A stretch of 43,194 nt of DNA, taken from NCBI GenBank assembly GCA_017469115.1, contig JAFUGY010000070.1, positions 1 to 43,194 of the forward strand, in the 5' to 3' direction. This document shows positions 1 to 8,815 of this stretch, piece by piece. A program made the position numbers and the translations under genes. Origin of the DNA: Oscillospiraceae bacterium. GTDB lineage: Bacteria > Bacillota > Clostridia > Oscillospirales > Oscillospiraceae. Positions within the stretch are counted from its first letter, which is position 1. Every line of letters begins with the position of its first letter. A model generated the notes under the pieces. That model was not told the DNA's origin. It made no database searches and saw nothing but the letters and a program-made list of their open reading frames with translations.

Positions 1-94
1 GATAACAGCCAAGTCAGAAGAGGCGGAACAGGAAAAATCTATAAATTATAAACTATGGGGAAACCCATGGAAATAAAAAAAGGAGAAAACCAAA

Positions 95-817
95 ATGAAA
101 AAAATCCTGGCAATCATGATGTCCCACGCACTGGTTCTGGCATTCGGCGCAATGGCATTTGCAGCAACCGAAGCTGATCTGGCAGAACTCGAGTTCGATC
201 CGAATCCCGACTATGACATGTGGACGGTTGTTGAGTTCACCATCGAGAGCATCGGCGTGGAAGACATGCCCGTAACCGTATCCGCAAAGGAAGACCTCAG
301 CGAGTTCTATCTCGAGTGCAACTTCTACGGCGACGACCAGATGACCCGCACCACTTATAACAAGGATGCAGCAGAAGGCGAGCAGTTTGAGGTTCTCGAA
401 GACAAGACCGGCTTCATGAAGGGCGACACCCCGACCGTTCTCCAGATGGCAATCGATCAGGATCTGTGGGTAAAGCTCGGCGCAGCAGAAGGTGCCACTG
501 AGGCAGACCTTCCGGCAGAGCCCGAGTTCGACCCGAACGAGGACTATGCATTCTACACGGTTGTAGAGTTCTCCATCGAGAGCATTGGCGTGGAAGACAT
601 GCCTGTAACCGTATCCGCAAATGAAGACTTCACCGAGTTCTACCTCGAGTGTAACTTCTACGGTGACGACCAGATGACCCGCACCAGCTATGACAAGGAT
701 GCAGCAGAGGGCGAGCAGTTTGAAGTCCTCGAAGACAAGACCGGCTTCATGAAGGGCGACACCCCGGCCGTTCTCCAGATGGCTCTTGATCAGGATATCT
801 GGGTTCCTGTCGCATAA
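95..817 (+). CDS. Secreted acidic protein with two tandem ~110-residue repeats
   Basis: I do not recognise this 240-aa protein. Residues 1-23 form a signal peptide (MKK start, hydrophobic core, AFA cleavage-type end), so it is probably exported. The mature part consists of two copies of one module, about residues 25-134 and 135-240, each starting TEADL and ending in a DQD(L/I)WV motif. The copies differ at only a minority of positions, mostly near their starts. Both are rich in Asp and Glu with a single Cys each (LECNFYG), so no intramolecular disulfide within a module is expected. The start is supported by an AAGGAG ribosome site about 10 nt upstream, and a strong terminator follows. It may be a surface or secreted binding protein, but no function can be assigned. 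Confidence 0.8.
   Translation: MKKILAIMMSHALVLAFGAMAFAATEADLAELEFDPNPDYDMWTVVEFTIESIGVEDMPVTVSAKEDLSEFYLECNFYGDDQMTRTTYNKDAAEGEQFEVLEDKTGFMKGDTPTVLQMAIDQDLWVKLGAAEGATEADLPAEPEFDPNEDYAFYTVVEFSIESIGVEDMPVTVSANEDFTEFYLECNFYGDDQMTRTSYDKDAAEGEQFEVLEDKTGFMKGDTPAVLQMALDQDIWVPVA
167..814 (+). repeat. Intragenic tandem duplication (two ~330-bp units)
   Basis: Unit 1 covers about 167-496 and unit 2 about 497-814. The units stay very similar at the nucleotide level, including long identical runs in the second half of each, with a one-codon length difference near the start of unit 2. This points to a recent duplication or ongoing gene conversion rather than an ancient domain repeat. Confidence 0.85.
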
Positions 818-838
818 AAAATAGTTTCCTTTTCACTT

Positions 839-870
839 CCAACAGAGCTGACCGCTCTGTTGGTTTTTTT
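839..870 (+). terminator. Rho-independent terminator after the repeat protein
   Basis: A perfect 10-bp stem (839-848 with 854-863) with a 5-nt loop is followed directly by seven T. It ends the transcript of the secreted repeat protein. Confidence 0.9.
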
Positions 871-1023
871 GTTTTGGGAAAGATCAGAACTCGATTCTTC
901 ATAAAAAAGAATACCATTTTTGCCAATAATATGATATTCTCTAAAAAAACAAAGCTGAAGCTGTCAGACACAGCAATAGCTTCTTGTTACAACACTTTGA
1001 TGTGAAAAGAGAGGAGATAAACA

Positions 1024-2097
1024 ATGGCAGACCTGATGCTTTCCCATGAACCGAGGTTTATCACGTTCGGCGAGATCATGCTGCGCCTTACTCCACCGAA
1101 TTATGAAAAAATCCGGGTGGCGACCAATTTTGAAGTGAGTTACGGAGGCAGTGAAGCCAACATCGCTCTTGCACTGGCAAATCTGGGAATCGACAGTTCC
1201 TTCTTTTCGGTGGTACCGAACAACAGCCTCGGGAAGAGCGCGGTGCGCATGCTGCGCAGCAATGATGTGCATTGTACGCCGGTGATTCTCAGCACCCGGG
1301 AAGAAACACCCACCCACCGTCTCGGCACCTATTATCTGGAAACCGGCTACGGCATCCGCCCCAGCAAGGTCACTTACGATCGGAAACACAGTGCTATCAC
1401 CGAATACGATTTCAGCAAAGTAGACCTTGACGCTTTGCTGGAAGGGTTCGGCTGGCTTCATCTGAGCGGGATCACACCGGCACTCTCCGCAAGCTGTGCC
1501 TCCTTTATGCTGGAATGTCTGAAAAAAGCGAAGGAAAAAGGGCTGATTGTCAGTTTCGACGGGAACTTCCGCTCCCAGCTCTGGAGCTGGGACGCAGCAC
1601 GGGATTATTGCACCCGGTGCCTGCCGTATGTGGATGTGCTCTTCGGCATTGAACCGTATCATCTTTGGCGCGATGAGGCTGACCACACCAAAGGCGATTA
1701 TAAAGACGATATTCCCCTTCAGCCGGATTATGAACAGCAGGAAGAGGTGTTTGAGGCTTTTGTACGTCAGTATCCGAATCTGAAATGCATTGCCCGCCAT
1801 GTACGCTATGCCCATTCCGGCAGCGAAAACAGCCTGAAGGCCTATATGTGGTACCAGGGGCATACCTATGAAAGCAAGCTGTTCACATTTAACATTCTGG
1901 ATCGCGTCGGCGGAGGAGACGCCTTTGCAAGCGGCCTGATCTACGCCATCATCAAGGGCTACAAGCCTATGGAGATGGTTAATTTTGCAGTGGCAAGCAG
2001 CGTCATCAAACATACCATCCACGGGGATGCCAACATTACCGACGATGCGGAGAGCATCCGAAATCTCATGAATATGAATTTTGACATCAAAAGATAA
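1024..2097 (+). CDS. kdgK: PfkB-family sugar kinase, probably 2-dehydro-3-deoxygluconokinase
   Basis: This 357-aa cytosolic kinase belongs to the ribokinase/PfkB family. The N-terminus (FGEIMLRLTPP, then YGGSEANIALALANLG) is typical of KdgK-type enzymes, which phosphorylate 2-keto-3-deoxygluconate in the lower Entner-Doudoroff and uronate routes. The C-terminal signature GGGDAFASGL near residue 300 carries the catalytic Asp and the anion hole, and DGNFR near residue 179 is another family motif. The start follows a GAGAGGAGA ribosome site. No eda, uxa or transporter gene sits beside it, so substrate specificity rests on sequence resemblance only; another sugar is possible. Confidence 0.8.
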   Translation: MADLMLSHEPRFITFGEIMLRLTPPNYEKIRVATNFEVSYGGSEANIALALANLGIDSSFFSVVPNNSLGKSAVRMLRSNDVHCTPVILSTREETPTHRLGTYYLETGYGIRPSKVTYDRKHSAITEYDFSKVDLDALLEGFGWLHLSGITPALSASCASFMLECLKKAKEKGLIVSFDGNFRSQLWSWDAARDYCTRCLPYVDVLFGIEPYHLWRDEADHTKGDYKDDIPLQPDYEQQEEVFEAFVRQYPNLKCIARHVRYAHSGSENSLKAYMWYQGHTYESKLFTFNILDRVGGGDAFASGLIYAIIKGYKPMEMVNFAVASSVIKHTIHGDANITDDAESIRNLMNMNFDIKR

Positions 2098-2116
2098 CGC
2101 CTGATAAAAATGAGAA

Positions 2117-2190
2117 AAACCGCTGACAAAACTGACAGAATTGATCGTTTCAAACATTTGTCAGGATTGTCAGCGGGTTCTTCCTTTGGA
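2117..2190 (+). terminator. Large imperfect hairpin after kdgK
   Basis: About 11 bp at 2118-2128 pair with 2168-2179 (one extra base), and inner segments continue the pairing across the region to about 2165. The tail is only moderately T-rich, so it is a weaker terminator than others in the window. Confidence 0.5.
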
Positions 2191-2232
2191 AAAGTACAAA
2201 AAATAAAAAATCCCCCTGCGTCAGGGATTGCT

Positions 2233-2249
2233 TATGACGCTGCGTCATA
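2233..2249 (+). promoter_or_regulatory. Palindromic operator candidate for the MerR-type gene
   Basis: A perfect 8+1+8 palindrome (TATGACGC, T, GCGTCATA) lies about 33 nt upstream of the regulator start. A second smaller dyad with the same CTGCGTCA core sits at about 2213-2226. MerR proteins bind dyads within their promoters, so this is the natural autoregulatory site. Confidence 0.5.
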
Positions 2250-2281
2250 TGTTATTTTTGGCGTGAAGGAGGTGAAGCGCT

Positions 2282-3022
2282 GTGTCAAAATACACGACAG
2301 GCGAGATTGCAAAGCTCTGCGGTGTGACAGTACGAACGGTTCAGTACTACGATACCAGAGGAATTCTGATCCCGAGCGAACTGAGTGAGGGAGGCAGAAG
2401 GTTGTACACCGAAGAGGACGTGAAGCGAATGAAGATCATCTGCTTCCTGCGGGAACTCGGCCTTTCCATCGAATCAATCAGCCAGCTGCTTTCCGAAAAG
2501 GATCCCGGGAGCGTCATTTCTCTGTTGCTCGATCAACAGGAAGCTGTTTTAAAGGGAGAAATCGGTGAACGGGAAGAGATGCTTCGTAAGCTGGAAGAGT
2601 TGAAAGCGGGGTTGAAAAGCGTTCAGGAGGTTTCTGTCGACTCCATCGGTGACATAGCGTATACCATGACAAATAAGGAGGAACTGAAAAAGGTCCATGC
2701 TGCGCTGTTGATGATTGCAATTCCCCTCGGTGTTCTGCAGTGGACATCCATCATTCTGTGGATCACGAAAGGGATTCGGTGGCTGTTTTTGGTCTGGGCT
2801 GTTGTTGCGATCCCGTACGCGATCGCAGCTTCCCGTTGGTACTTCAGAAAGGTAGCCTATCTCTGCCCGCAATGTCATTCCGTTTTTAAACCAACGTTCA
2901 AGGATGCTTTTTGGGCAAGGCATACCCCTGCCACACGAAAACTCACATGCCCGTCCTGTGGTCATCACGGCTTTTGCGTGGAAGTTGCGGAAGGATCGGA
3001 GGTGAAGGGTGATGCGTCATAA
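2282..3022 (+). CDS. MerR-family regulator with two membrane segments and a C-terminal zinc ribbon
   Basis: This 246-aa protein starts at GTG after GAAGGAGGTGAAG. Residues 1-70 are a MerR winged-helix domain (TGEIAKLCGVTVRTVQYYDTRG), followed by a helical dimerisation segment to about residue 125. Two hydrophobic stretches follow, about 140-163 and 167-188, predicted to cross the membrane. The C-terminus has two CxxC knuckles (CPQC and CPSC), a likely zinc ribbon. The layout suggests a membrane-tethered regulator that senses an envelope or metal/redox state. It overlaps the following CPBP protease gene, which is its likely target. The ligand is unknown. Confidence 0.8.
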   Translation: MSKYTTGEIAKLCGVTVRTVQYYDTRGILIPSELSEGGRRLYTEEDVKRMKIICFLRELGLSIESISQLLSEKDPGSVISLLLDQQEAVLKGEIGEREEMLRKLEELKAGLKSVQEVSVDSIGDIAYTMTNKEELKKVHAALLMIAIPLGVLQWTSIILWITKGIRWLFLVWAVVAIPYAIAASRWYFRKVAYLCPQCHSVFKPTFKDAFWARHTPATRKLTCPSCGHHGFCVEVAEGSEVKGDAS

Positions 3023-3896
3023 AGAATTTGACAAATCCCGGGTGGTGAAGTACCTGGTGTGGACTTTTGCTCTTGCGTATCTCATTCAGTTCGGTGTAGG
3101 GCTGCTGTATCAGAGGGGAAACATGATGATCGGACAGCTGGTGATGGCCGGGATGATGTTTGTGCCGATGCTCGGTGTTCTGCTGTCAGGCGGTAAATTA
3201 TCCGGCATGGGATGGAGACTGCAGATTAAGAAGAACATCAAAGCGATCCTGATTGGCTGGTTTGTTCCGGCAGTCCTGACTGCCATCGGTGCTGCTCTTT
3301 ATTTTATCATTTTTCCGGGGCATTTTGATTTGAGCGGCAGCAGCATGGGTCCAGATGCTCTTGAACAACTGCAGGTGCAGGGTATATCTTATCCGATGTA
3401 TGTTCTGATTTCACTTGTTTCCAGCCTTACTTATGCACCTTTGCTCAATACTTTTGTCAGCCTGGGAGAAGAAATAGGCTGGCGGGGATTTCTGTATCCG
3501 CAGCTGAGAGCAAAGCTTGGTCGGGAAAAGGGCTGGTTGCTGGGTGGCATCATCTGGGGCGCATGGCACTGGCCTTTGATCGGATTGATTGGTTACGAGT
3601 ACGGAACGGAATATTTTGGCTTTCCGGTGGTCGGGATGCTGGTCTTTTGCGTCTTCACGATCGCGATGGGTATCTTGTGTGATTGGTTATATGAACAAAG
3701 CGGGAGCATCTGGGTTCCGTCAATCTGCCACGGGGCGATAAATGCTGCAGGTACCCTTCCCTTGGCAATCTGTCTGCCAAATACAGGTTCTGCAAGGCTG
3801 CTGGGGCCTATGCCGAATGGGCTCATCGCCGGCTTGCCGATTTTGATTACGGCTGTTTTGTTGGGAAGAAAGGAACCTTCAACCGAGAATTCATGA
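3012..3896 (+). CDS. CPBP-family intramembrane metalloprotease (CAAX/Abi type)
   Basis: About 294 aa with multiple hydrophobic segments. The three CPBP motifs are present: EEIGWRGFLYP (paired Glu plus Arg) near residue 155, a WHWP motif near 183, and a C-terminal CHGAINA. These form the metal-dependent active site inside the membrane in this family, which acts in prenyl-protein processing, bacteriocin self-immunity or cleavage of membrane regulators. The ATG at 3012 and a GTG at 3009 share one ribosome site inside the end of the MerR gene, with which it overlaps by 11 bp. Coupling to a membrane MerR suggests the two form one sensing and response unit; the substrate is unknown. Confidence 0.8.
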   Translation: MRHKEFDKSRVVKYLVWTFALAYLIQFGVGLLYQRGNMMIGQLVMAGMMFVPMLGVLLSGGKLSGMGWRLQIKKNIKAILIGWFVPAVLTAIGAALYFIIFPGHFDLSGSSMGPDALEQLQVQGISYPMYVLISLVSSLTYAPLLNTFVSLGEEIGWRGFLYPQLRAKLGREKGWLLGGIIWGAWHWPLIGLIGYEYGTEYFGFPVVGMLVFCVFTIAMGILCDWLYEQSGSIWVPSICHGAINAAGTLPLAICLPNTGSARLLGPMPNGLIAGLPILITAVLLGRKEPSTENS

Positions 3897-3904
3897 AAAA
3901 AGTC

Positions 3905-3950
3905 CACTCGGCCGGAGCATTTCAAACAGGCTCCGGCCGAGTGATTTTTA
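3905..3950. terminator. Bidirectional terminator between CPBP protease and GNAT
   Basis: A perfect 14-bp GC-rich stem (3905-3918 with 3930-3943) has an 11-nt loop. It has T after it on the plus strand and an A run before it, so it can serve both convergent genes. Confidence 0.9.
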
Positions 3951-4472
3951 CGTCAGATGTTTTTCCAGAAGAACCAGATTAACATCCGGAATACCGTTGA
4001 AGACCGTGGGAACAATAGCAATTTCCTGATATCCGAGAACTTGATACAGAGTACGTGCCCGTAAATTGACGGCATTGGTGTCAATCCGCAACTCCGGCCA
4101 GTGATGAGCCAGGGCATATTCCTCATAAAATCGAATGAACTGTTTGCCAAGGCCTTTTCCGTTTTTCCTGGGAGAAATAACCAGTGTGTGCAAAACGCAT
4201 ACTTCCTCAGGGGAGACCTCGTATTCCCACGGCGCATTTTGATAAACGTCCACCTGAATCTGGTTTATCATTGCTGCACCGTATACGAAGTTCTTTTCCT
4301 CCAGAACGAAGAGGTCGCCTCTCTGCAAGGCGGCTTCTGCGACTGTGCGGGTTGGATAAATGCCGCGAATCCAGCCTGTCGTCATTTTTCCGGTTTCTTC
4401 TGCATGATGTATTTCCTCATAGAGCTTTGCAACGCCCGGAATATCAAACAGGGTTGCCTTTCGTATTTCCAT
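3948..4472 (-). CDS. GNAT-family N-acetyltransferase
   Basis: The 174-aa protein opens MEIRKATLFDIPGVAKLYEEI, the usual first strand and helix of GNAT enzymes, which transfer acetyl from acetyl-CoA to an amine. The acetyl-CoA loop appears as SPRKNGKGLGKQFIRF (a variant of R/Q-x-x-G-x-G/A) near residues 107-122. The ATG at 4472 is chosen over one 36 nt upstream because GAGG lies about 10 nt before it and the domain begins there. It is transcribed alone, towards the shared terminator. The substrate cannot be inferred. Confidence 0.8.
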   Translation of the reverse strand: MEIRKATLFDIPGVAKLYEEIHHAEETGKMTTGWIRGIYPTRTVAEAALQRGDLFVLEEKNFVYGAAMINQIQVDVYQNAPWEYEVSPEEVCVLHTLVISPRKNGKGLGKQFIRFYEEYALAHHWPELRIDTNAVNLRARTLYQVLGYQEIAIVPTVFNGIPDVNLVLLEKHLT

Positions 4473-4623
4473 TGTCTTATCCTCTTTATGATATAGTTTC
4501 TCAACCAATTATGTTTATAATTTGTCATTACGGGCTTGGGAAAAGTATAGGGGATGAACGGGAAAAAAGCAAGTCTTTTTTCGCGGCAGTGTCCCGATCG
4601 GTCAGGCGGATCCGGATTCCCAC

Positions 4624-4652
4624 TTGACAGAAGGACGTGTTTTGCATATAAT
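4624..4652 (+). promoter_or_regulatory. Consensus sigma-A promoter of the his operon
   Basis: TTGACA (4624-4629), a 17-bp spacer and TATAAT (4647-4652) match the housekeeping consensus exactly. Only about 36 nt separate the -10 box from hisZ, so there is no room for a T-box or attenuator leader. Confidence 0.85.
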
Positions 4653-4688
4653 ACTTTAGCTTGATAAATCGATGAAGCGAGGAAAGCG

Positions 4689-5819
4689 ATGAAAAACCGG
4701 GGAGAACAGCAGAAGGCGGAGCAAGCGGAAGAGATGAGCCTGCTTCCGGAGGAGAGGCTTCTTTTTCAGCTTCGCAGGCTGTACAGACAGTATGGGTATC
4801 GCCCGTACAGGATGAGTAAGTTTGAAAAATATGAATTATATGCCGGGAATAAAGATTTTCTGGTCAGCGACAGGATTATCACTTTTAATGATGCCAACGG
4901 AGAATTGCTGGCGCTGAAACCCGATGTGACGCTTTCTATCGTCAAAAGTGCGCAATTTCGTGAAAACCGGGTGGAAAGGCTTTACTATCAGGAAAATGTG
5001 TATCGTCCGTCCGGCAGTGACGGGCAGTTCCGGGAGATTCTGCAGTGCGGGCTGGAATGCATCGGAGATCTGGATTCTTACGGCCTCTTTGAGGTCCTTC
5101 AATTGGCGGACGCGAGCCTGCGTATTGTATCGGAAAACAGTGTGCTGTGCTTTTCTCATCTTGGAATTCTGAAATCGCTGTTCGGTATGCTTCATGCAAG
5201 CGAGCTACAGCAGAAGCAGCTTCTCAGTTTGATCGCTGCACGGAATCTCCACGAGCTTTCCGCGTTCTTTGAGGAGCGGGCTTGGAACACCGGTCTGCTG
5301 CGGGATGTGGAAGCACTGCTTACCCTGTCCTGCCCTCTGGCACACTTACCGGAGAAACTGGGTGCGCTTGAACTATCGTGGCTGGAGGAAGACGTGATGC
5401 AGGAGTTGCGCTTGCTTGCAGAACTTTCTTCCCGAACAGAGGATCGGACTCAGTTTGATTTTTCCGTCATCAATGACATTCACTATTATAACGGCCTCGT
5501 CTTTCAGGGATTTGTACGCGGTGTTTCGGAAAAGCTCTTGTCCGGCGGCCGGTATGACAGCCTGCTTACCCGAATGGACCGGAAAGGAGCTGCTGCAGGA
5601 TTTGCCGTATATATTAGCCTTCTGGAGCAGCTGCTTCGACCGCAGGAGGATGTAGAGGCAGATGTGCTGTTGCTGTATGATGCGGAAACAGACCCGAAAG
5701 AGCTGCAGGCTGCTGCAGATGCCATGCGCAGAGAGGGCAAAAGCGTGAGCGCTCAGCGTAGAGCAGAGGGGCAGTTTGCTCAGGTTCTGGATCTGCGGAA
5801 GGAGGCAGGCCATGCTTAA
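4689..5819 (+). CDS. hisZ: ATP phosphoribosyltransferase regulatory subunit HisZ
   Basis: This 376-aa protein resembles the catalytic core of histidyl-tRNA synthetase (class II fold): KPDVTLSIVKSAQFREN and RLYYQENVYRP correspond to the conserved strands, and SGGRYDSL to the late motif. HisZ lacks aminoacylation activity; it binds short HisG and makes it active and histidine-sensitive. Its presence as first gene of the operon, directly before a short hisG, supports this over a true HisS. It overlaps hisG by 8 bp. Confidence 0.92.
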   Translation: MKNRGEQQKAEQAEEMSLLPEERLLFQLRRLYRQYGYRPYRMSKFEKYELYAGNKDFLVSDRIITFNDANGELLALKPDVTLSIVKSAQFRENRVERLYYQENVYRPSGSDGQFREILQCGLECIGDLDSYGLFEVLQLADASLRIVSENSVLCFSHLGILKSLFGMLHASELQQKQLLSLIAARNLHELSAFFEERAWNTGLLRDVEALLTLSCPLAHLPEKLGALELSWLEEDVMQELRLLAELSSRTEDRTQFDFSVINDIHYYNGLVFQGFVRGVSEKLLSGGRYDSLLTRMDRKGAAAGFAVYISLLEQLLRPQEDVEADVLLLYDAETDPKELQAAADAMRREGKSVSAQRRAEGQFAQVLDLRKEAGHA

Positions 5820-6459
5820 TATCGCTTTGCCCAAGGGGCGGCTTGGCGAGCACGTTTACAGGATGCTGAAACAGGCGGGATATCCCTGCCCTGCACTGGA
5901 GCAGCCGGACAGACGTTTAATCTTTGAAAATACGGAAGCCGGAGTACGGTATTTCTGGGTAAAACCTCATGATGTGACGATTTATGTAGAACGAGGAGCA
6001 GCGGATCTGGGGATCGCCGGGAAAGATATCATACTGGAGTATTCTCCGGAACTTTATGAATTGCTCGATCTGAAAACCGGTATCTGCCGGATGTGTGTTG
6101 CCGGGCCTTCGGATTTCCGCGATGATCGAAGAACCGTTTTGCGGGTTGCCACGAAGTTTCCGCGGATCGCAGGGGAATTTTATGCAGGAAAGTCCAGAGA
6201 TGTGGAACTGATCAAGCTCAACGGCTCAATTGAGCTTGCCCCGATTCTCGGCCTTTCGGATGTGATTGTGGATATTGTGGAAACCGGCAGAACGCTTGCC
6301 GAGAACGGGCTGTCTGTTTTGGAAGAGGTTTGCCCCATCAGCGCAAGGCTTGTTGCCAATCCTGCGGCATACCGCTTTCAGCGGGATGAAATCGAAGCCC
6401 TGACAAGGAAGCTGGGAAAAGAAGTAAATGTGCAAACAGCAAGGGGAGGACGGATATGA
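5812..6459 (+). CDS. hisG: ATP phosphoribosyltransferase, short form
   Basis: At 215 aa this is the short HisG that needs HisZ; the C-terminal regulatory domain of long HisG is absent. It opens LNIALPKGRLGE and carries the PRPP-binding segment DVIVDIVETGRTLAENGL near residues 148-165. It catalyses the first committed step, ATP plus PRPP to phosphoribosyl-ATP. The ATG at 5812 follows GGAGG and matches the family start; in-frame TTG codons upstream lie inside hisZ. Confidence 0.95.
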   Translation: MLNIALPKGRLGEHVYRMLKQAGYPCPALEQPDRRLIFENTEAGVRYFWVKPHDVTIYVERGAADLGIAGKDIILEYSPELYELLDLKTGICRMCVAGPSDFRDDRRTVLRVATKFPRIAGEFYAGKSRDVELIKLNGSIELAPILGLSDVIVDIVETGRTLAENGLSVLEEVCPISARLVANPAAYRFQRDEIEALTRKLGKEVNVQTARGGRI

Positions 6460-7742
6460 TCAGAATTATCAATGCTGACGAAAGTACACCGGAGGAGATG
6501 ACAAAGCCTCGCGGAAGCCACGCAGATGTCTCTGCTACGGTTTCCGAAATCCTTGATACCGTACACCGTGAGGGGGATGATGCCCTTTTTCGGTATACCG
6601 AGAAGTTTGACCGTGTTTCTTTGCAGAGCCTTGCCGTGACTCCGGAAGAATACCGGGAAGGGCTTGCACAGGTGGAGGAATCGTTCCTTGCGGTGCTGAA
6701 AAAAGCAGCAGAGAATATTCGCCGTTATCATGAGACACAGAAGCGCAGCAATATTATGATTACGGAAGAAAACGGTGTTGTTCTCGGGAAAATCTTCCGC
6801 CCGATTGAGAAGGTTGGCATGTATGTGCCAAACGGTACGGCGGCTTACCCATCGACTGTGCTGATGGATCTGATCCCGGCCCGTATTGCAGGGTGTGAGG
6901 AGATCATCATGGTCACCCCGCCCGGCAGAGATGGAAAAGTGAATCCGGCTATTCTTGCAGCGGCACACGTTGCCGGAATCGAGAAGATTTTCAAAGTCGG
7001 TGGGGCACAGGCGATTGCGGCTCTTGCCTACGGCACAAAGAGCATTCCCAAAGTCTATAAAATCGTCGGGCCGGGTAATGCTTACGTAGCCGAAGCAAAA
7101 AAACAGGTGCACGGCCTTGTCTCTACCGACACTGTGGCAGGGCCGAGCGAAGTTCTGATCGTGGCGGATGAGAAGAATTCTCCTGCCGTTCTGGCTGCCG
7201 ATATGCTGGCACAGGCCGAGCATGACCCCGATGCCTCTGCAATGCTGATTACAGGCAGCAGGGAACTTGCTGCAGCAGTGGCACAGGAACTCGAGCGCCA
7301 GCTTGCCGTTTTGCCGAGAAGAGAGATTGCTTCGGCTTCTTTGGAGAATAACGGCATGATCATCCTGACGGACGGAACCATGGACATGGCACTTTCCCTT
7401 GCAAATCTGATTGCACCGGAACATCTGGAACTCTGTGTAGAAAACCCGATGTCTTACCTGCCACGGGTGCGCAATGCGGGCTCCATCTTTCTCGGCCGAT
7501 TCAGCCCGGAACCGCTGGGAGACTATATGGCAGGGCCGAATCATACGTTACCCACGGGAGGCTCTGCACGCTTCAGCTCTCCCCTTTCCGTAGACGATTT
7601 TGTCACAGCGTCCCAGTTTACTTATTATACAGAGGATGCACTGCATGCGATTGCCCCTTCCATCGTTCAATTTGCGGAAAAAGAGGATCTGATCGGCCAC
7701 GCACGTAGCATTCTTTCCCGCTTCCGGGAGGATGAGCCATGA
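6456..7742 (+). CDS. hisD: Histidinol dehydrogenase
   Basis: The 428-aa enzyme oxidises L-histidinol to histidine in two NAD-dependent steps, the last two of the pathway. Visible family motifs are the NAD-side segment VGGAQAIAALAYGT, then AEHDPDASAMLIT, the catalytic Glu-His pair in IAPEHLEL near residue 315, and GPNHTLPTGGSARF near 365. Its ATG overlaps the hisG stop in ATGA after a GGGGAGG site, so translation is probably coupled. Confidence 0.97.
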   Translation: MIRIINADESTPEEMTKPRGSHADVSATVSEILDTVHREGDDALFRYTEKFDRVSLQSLAVTPEEYREGLAQVEESFLAVLKKAAENIRRYHETQKRSNIMITEENGVVLGKIFRPIEKVGMYVPNGTAAYPSTVLMDLIPARIAGCEEIIMVTPPGRDGKVNPAILAAAHVAGIEKIFKVGGAQAIAALAYGTKSIPKVYKIVGPGNAYVAEAKKQVHGLVSTDTVAGPSEVLIVADEKNSPAVLAADMLAQAEHDPDASAMLITGSRELAAAVAQELERQLAVLPRREIASASLENNGMIILTDGTMDMALSLANLIAPEHLELCVENPMSYLPRVRNAGSIFLGRFSPEPLGDYMAGPNHTLPTGGSARFSSPLSVDDFVTASQFTYYTEDALHAIAPSIVQFAEKEDLIGHARSILSRFREDEP

Positions 7743-8815
7743 GCCGTTTTTTCTCCTCCCGCTATACAGCACTCACCCCTTATACGCCGGGAGAGCAGCC
7801 GCAGGGGCGGAAGTATATCAAACTGAATACCAATGAATCGCCCTTCCCACCCTCTCCGGGGGTGCTGAAAGCTGTGACGGAAGAAGCGCAGCGTTTGCAG
7901 CTGTATTCCGATCCGGAAAGCCGCCTCCTGAGAGAGGCACTTGCAACACATTATGCTTTGAGACCGGAACAGCTCCTTGTCGGGAACGGTTCGGATGAGC
8001 TGCTGAATTTTGCTTTTATGGCATTTTGTGACGAGAATTGCCCTGCATTTTTTCCGGATATCACCTATGGTTTTTACCCGGTTTATGCCAGCCTCAATCG
8101 ACTTCCCTATCAGGAAATCCCGCTGCGGGAGGATCTCAGCTTCTGCCTGGAAGACCTTCCGGACAAAAAAGGCACCGTATTTCTGGCAAACCCCAATGCA
8201 CCCACCGGACTTGCCAAAACTGCGGAAGAAATCGAACAGTTGCTTCAAAAGCGTCGGGACTGTGTGCTGGTAGTGGATGAGGCTTATGTTGATTTCGGAG
8301 CAGAGTCGGTTTTGCCGCTGATTGACCGATATGACAATCTGCTGGTCATTCAAACATTTTCCAAGTCACGATCTATGGCAGGAGCCCGCCTTGGCTTCGC
8401 TGCCGGGTGTGAAGCACTGATTGGGGATCTCAACACACTCAAATATTCTACGAATCCCTATAATGTCAACCGCATGACAGCAGCAGCGGGAATTGCCGCT
8501 CTGCGGGAGGATGCCTACTATCAGGCCAATGCCCGCACGATTATGGAGAACAGAAGCTACACAGCCTCTGCGCTCTGTGATCTCGGATTTTTTGTGCCGG
8601 AATCGAAAGCAAATTTCCTTTTTGCAAGATCTTCCCGGATTGACGGCGGGAGACTGTATCGAAAGCTGAAAGAACGGGGGATTCTGGTGCGGCATTTTGA
8701 AAAACCACGCATTTCGGACTATGTTCGTATTACCATCGGCACGCTGGACCAGATGAAAGCACTGCTGCATGAGATCAAAGCAATTTTGAAGGAGGAAGAG
8801 GCATGGAACGGATAA
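7739..8815 (+). CDS. hisC: Histidinol-phosphate aminotransferase
   Basis: This 358-aa PLP enzyme of aminotransferase fold type I moves an amino group from glutamate to imidazole-acetol phosphate. Recognisable are LNTNESPFPPSP near the N-terminus, LVGNGSDELL, VVDEAYVDF with the Asp that pairs with the cofactor, and the lysine in TFSKSRSMAGARLGFAAG that forms the Schiff base. It overlaps hisD by 4 bp and hisB by 13 bp. Confidence 0.95.
   Translation: MSRFFSSRYTALTPYTPGEQPQGRKYIKLNTNESPFPPSPGVLKAVTEEAQRLQLYSDPESRLLREALATHYALRPEQLLVGNGSDELLNFAFMAFCDENCPAFFPDITYGFYPVYASLNRLPYQEIPLREDLSFCLEDLPDKKGTVFLANPNAPTGLAKTAEEIEQLLQKRRDCVLVVDEAYVDFGAESVLPLIDRYDNLLVIQTFSKSRSMAGARLGFAAGCEALIGDLNTLKYSTNPYNVNRMTAAAGIAALREDAYYQANARTIMENRSYTASALCDLGFFVPESKANFLFARSSRIDGGRLYRKLKERGILVRHFEKPRISDYVRITIGTLDQMKALLHEIKAILKEEEAWNG

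Noticed and set aside
964-2157. Long leftward open frame opposite kdgK
   Set aside because: It mirrors kdgK codons on the other strand; kdgK has clear family motifs.
4473-4688. Possible T-box or histidine attenuator upstream of hisZ
   Set aside because: No T-box sequence, no His-rich leader, and the consensus promoter leaves only about 36 nt of leader.
5776-5811. Longer hisG starting at a TTG upstream
   Set aside because: The extension lies in the hisZ frame overlap and does not match the HisG N-terminus; ATG 5812 has a good ribosome site.
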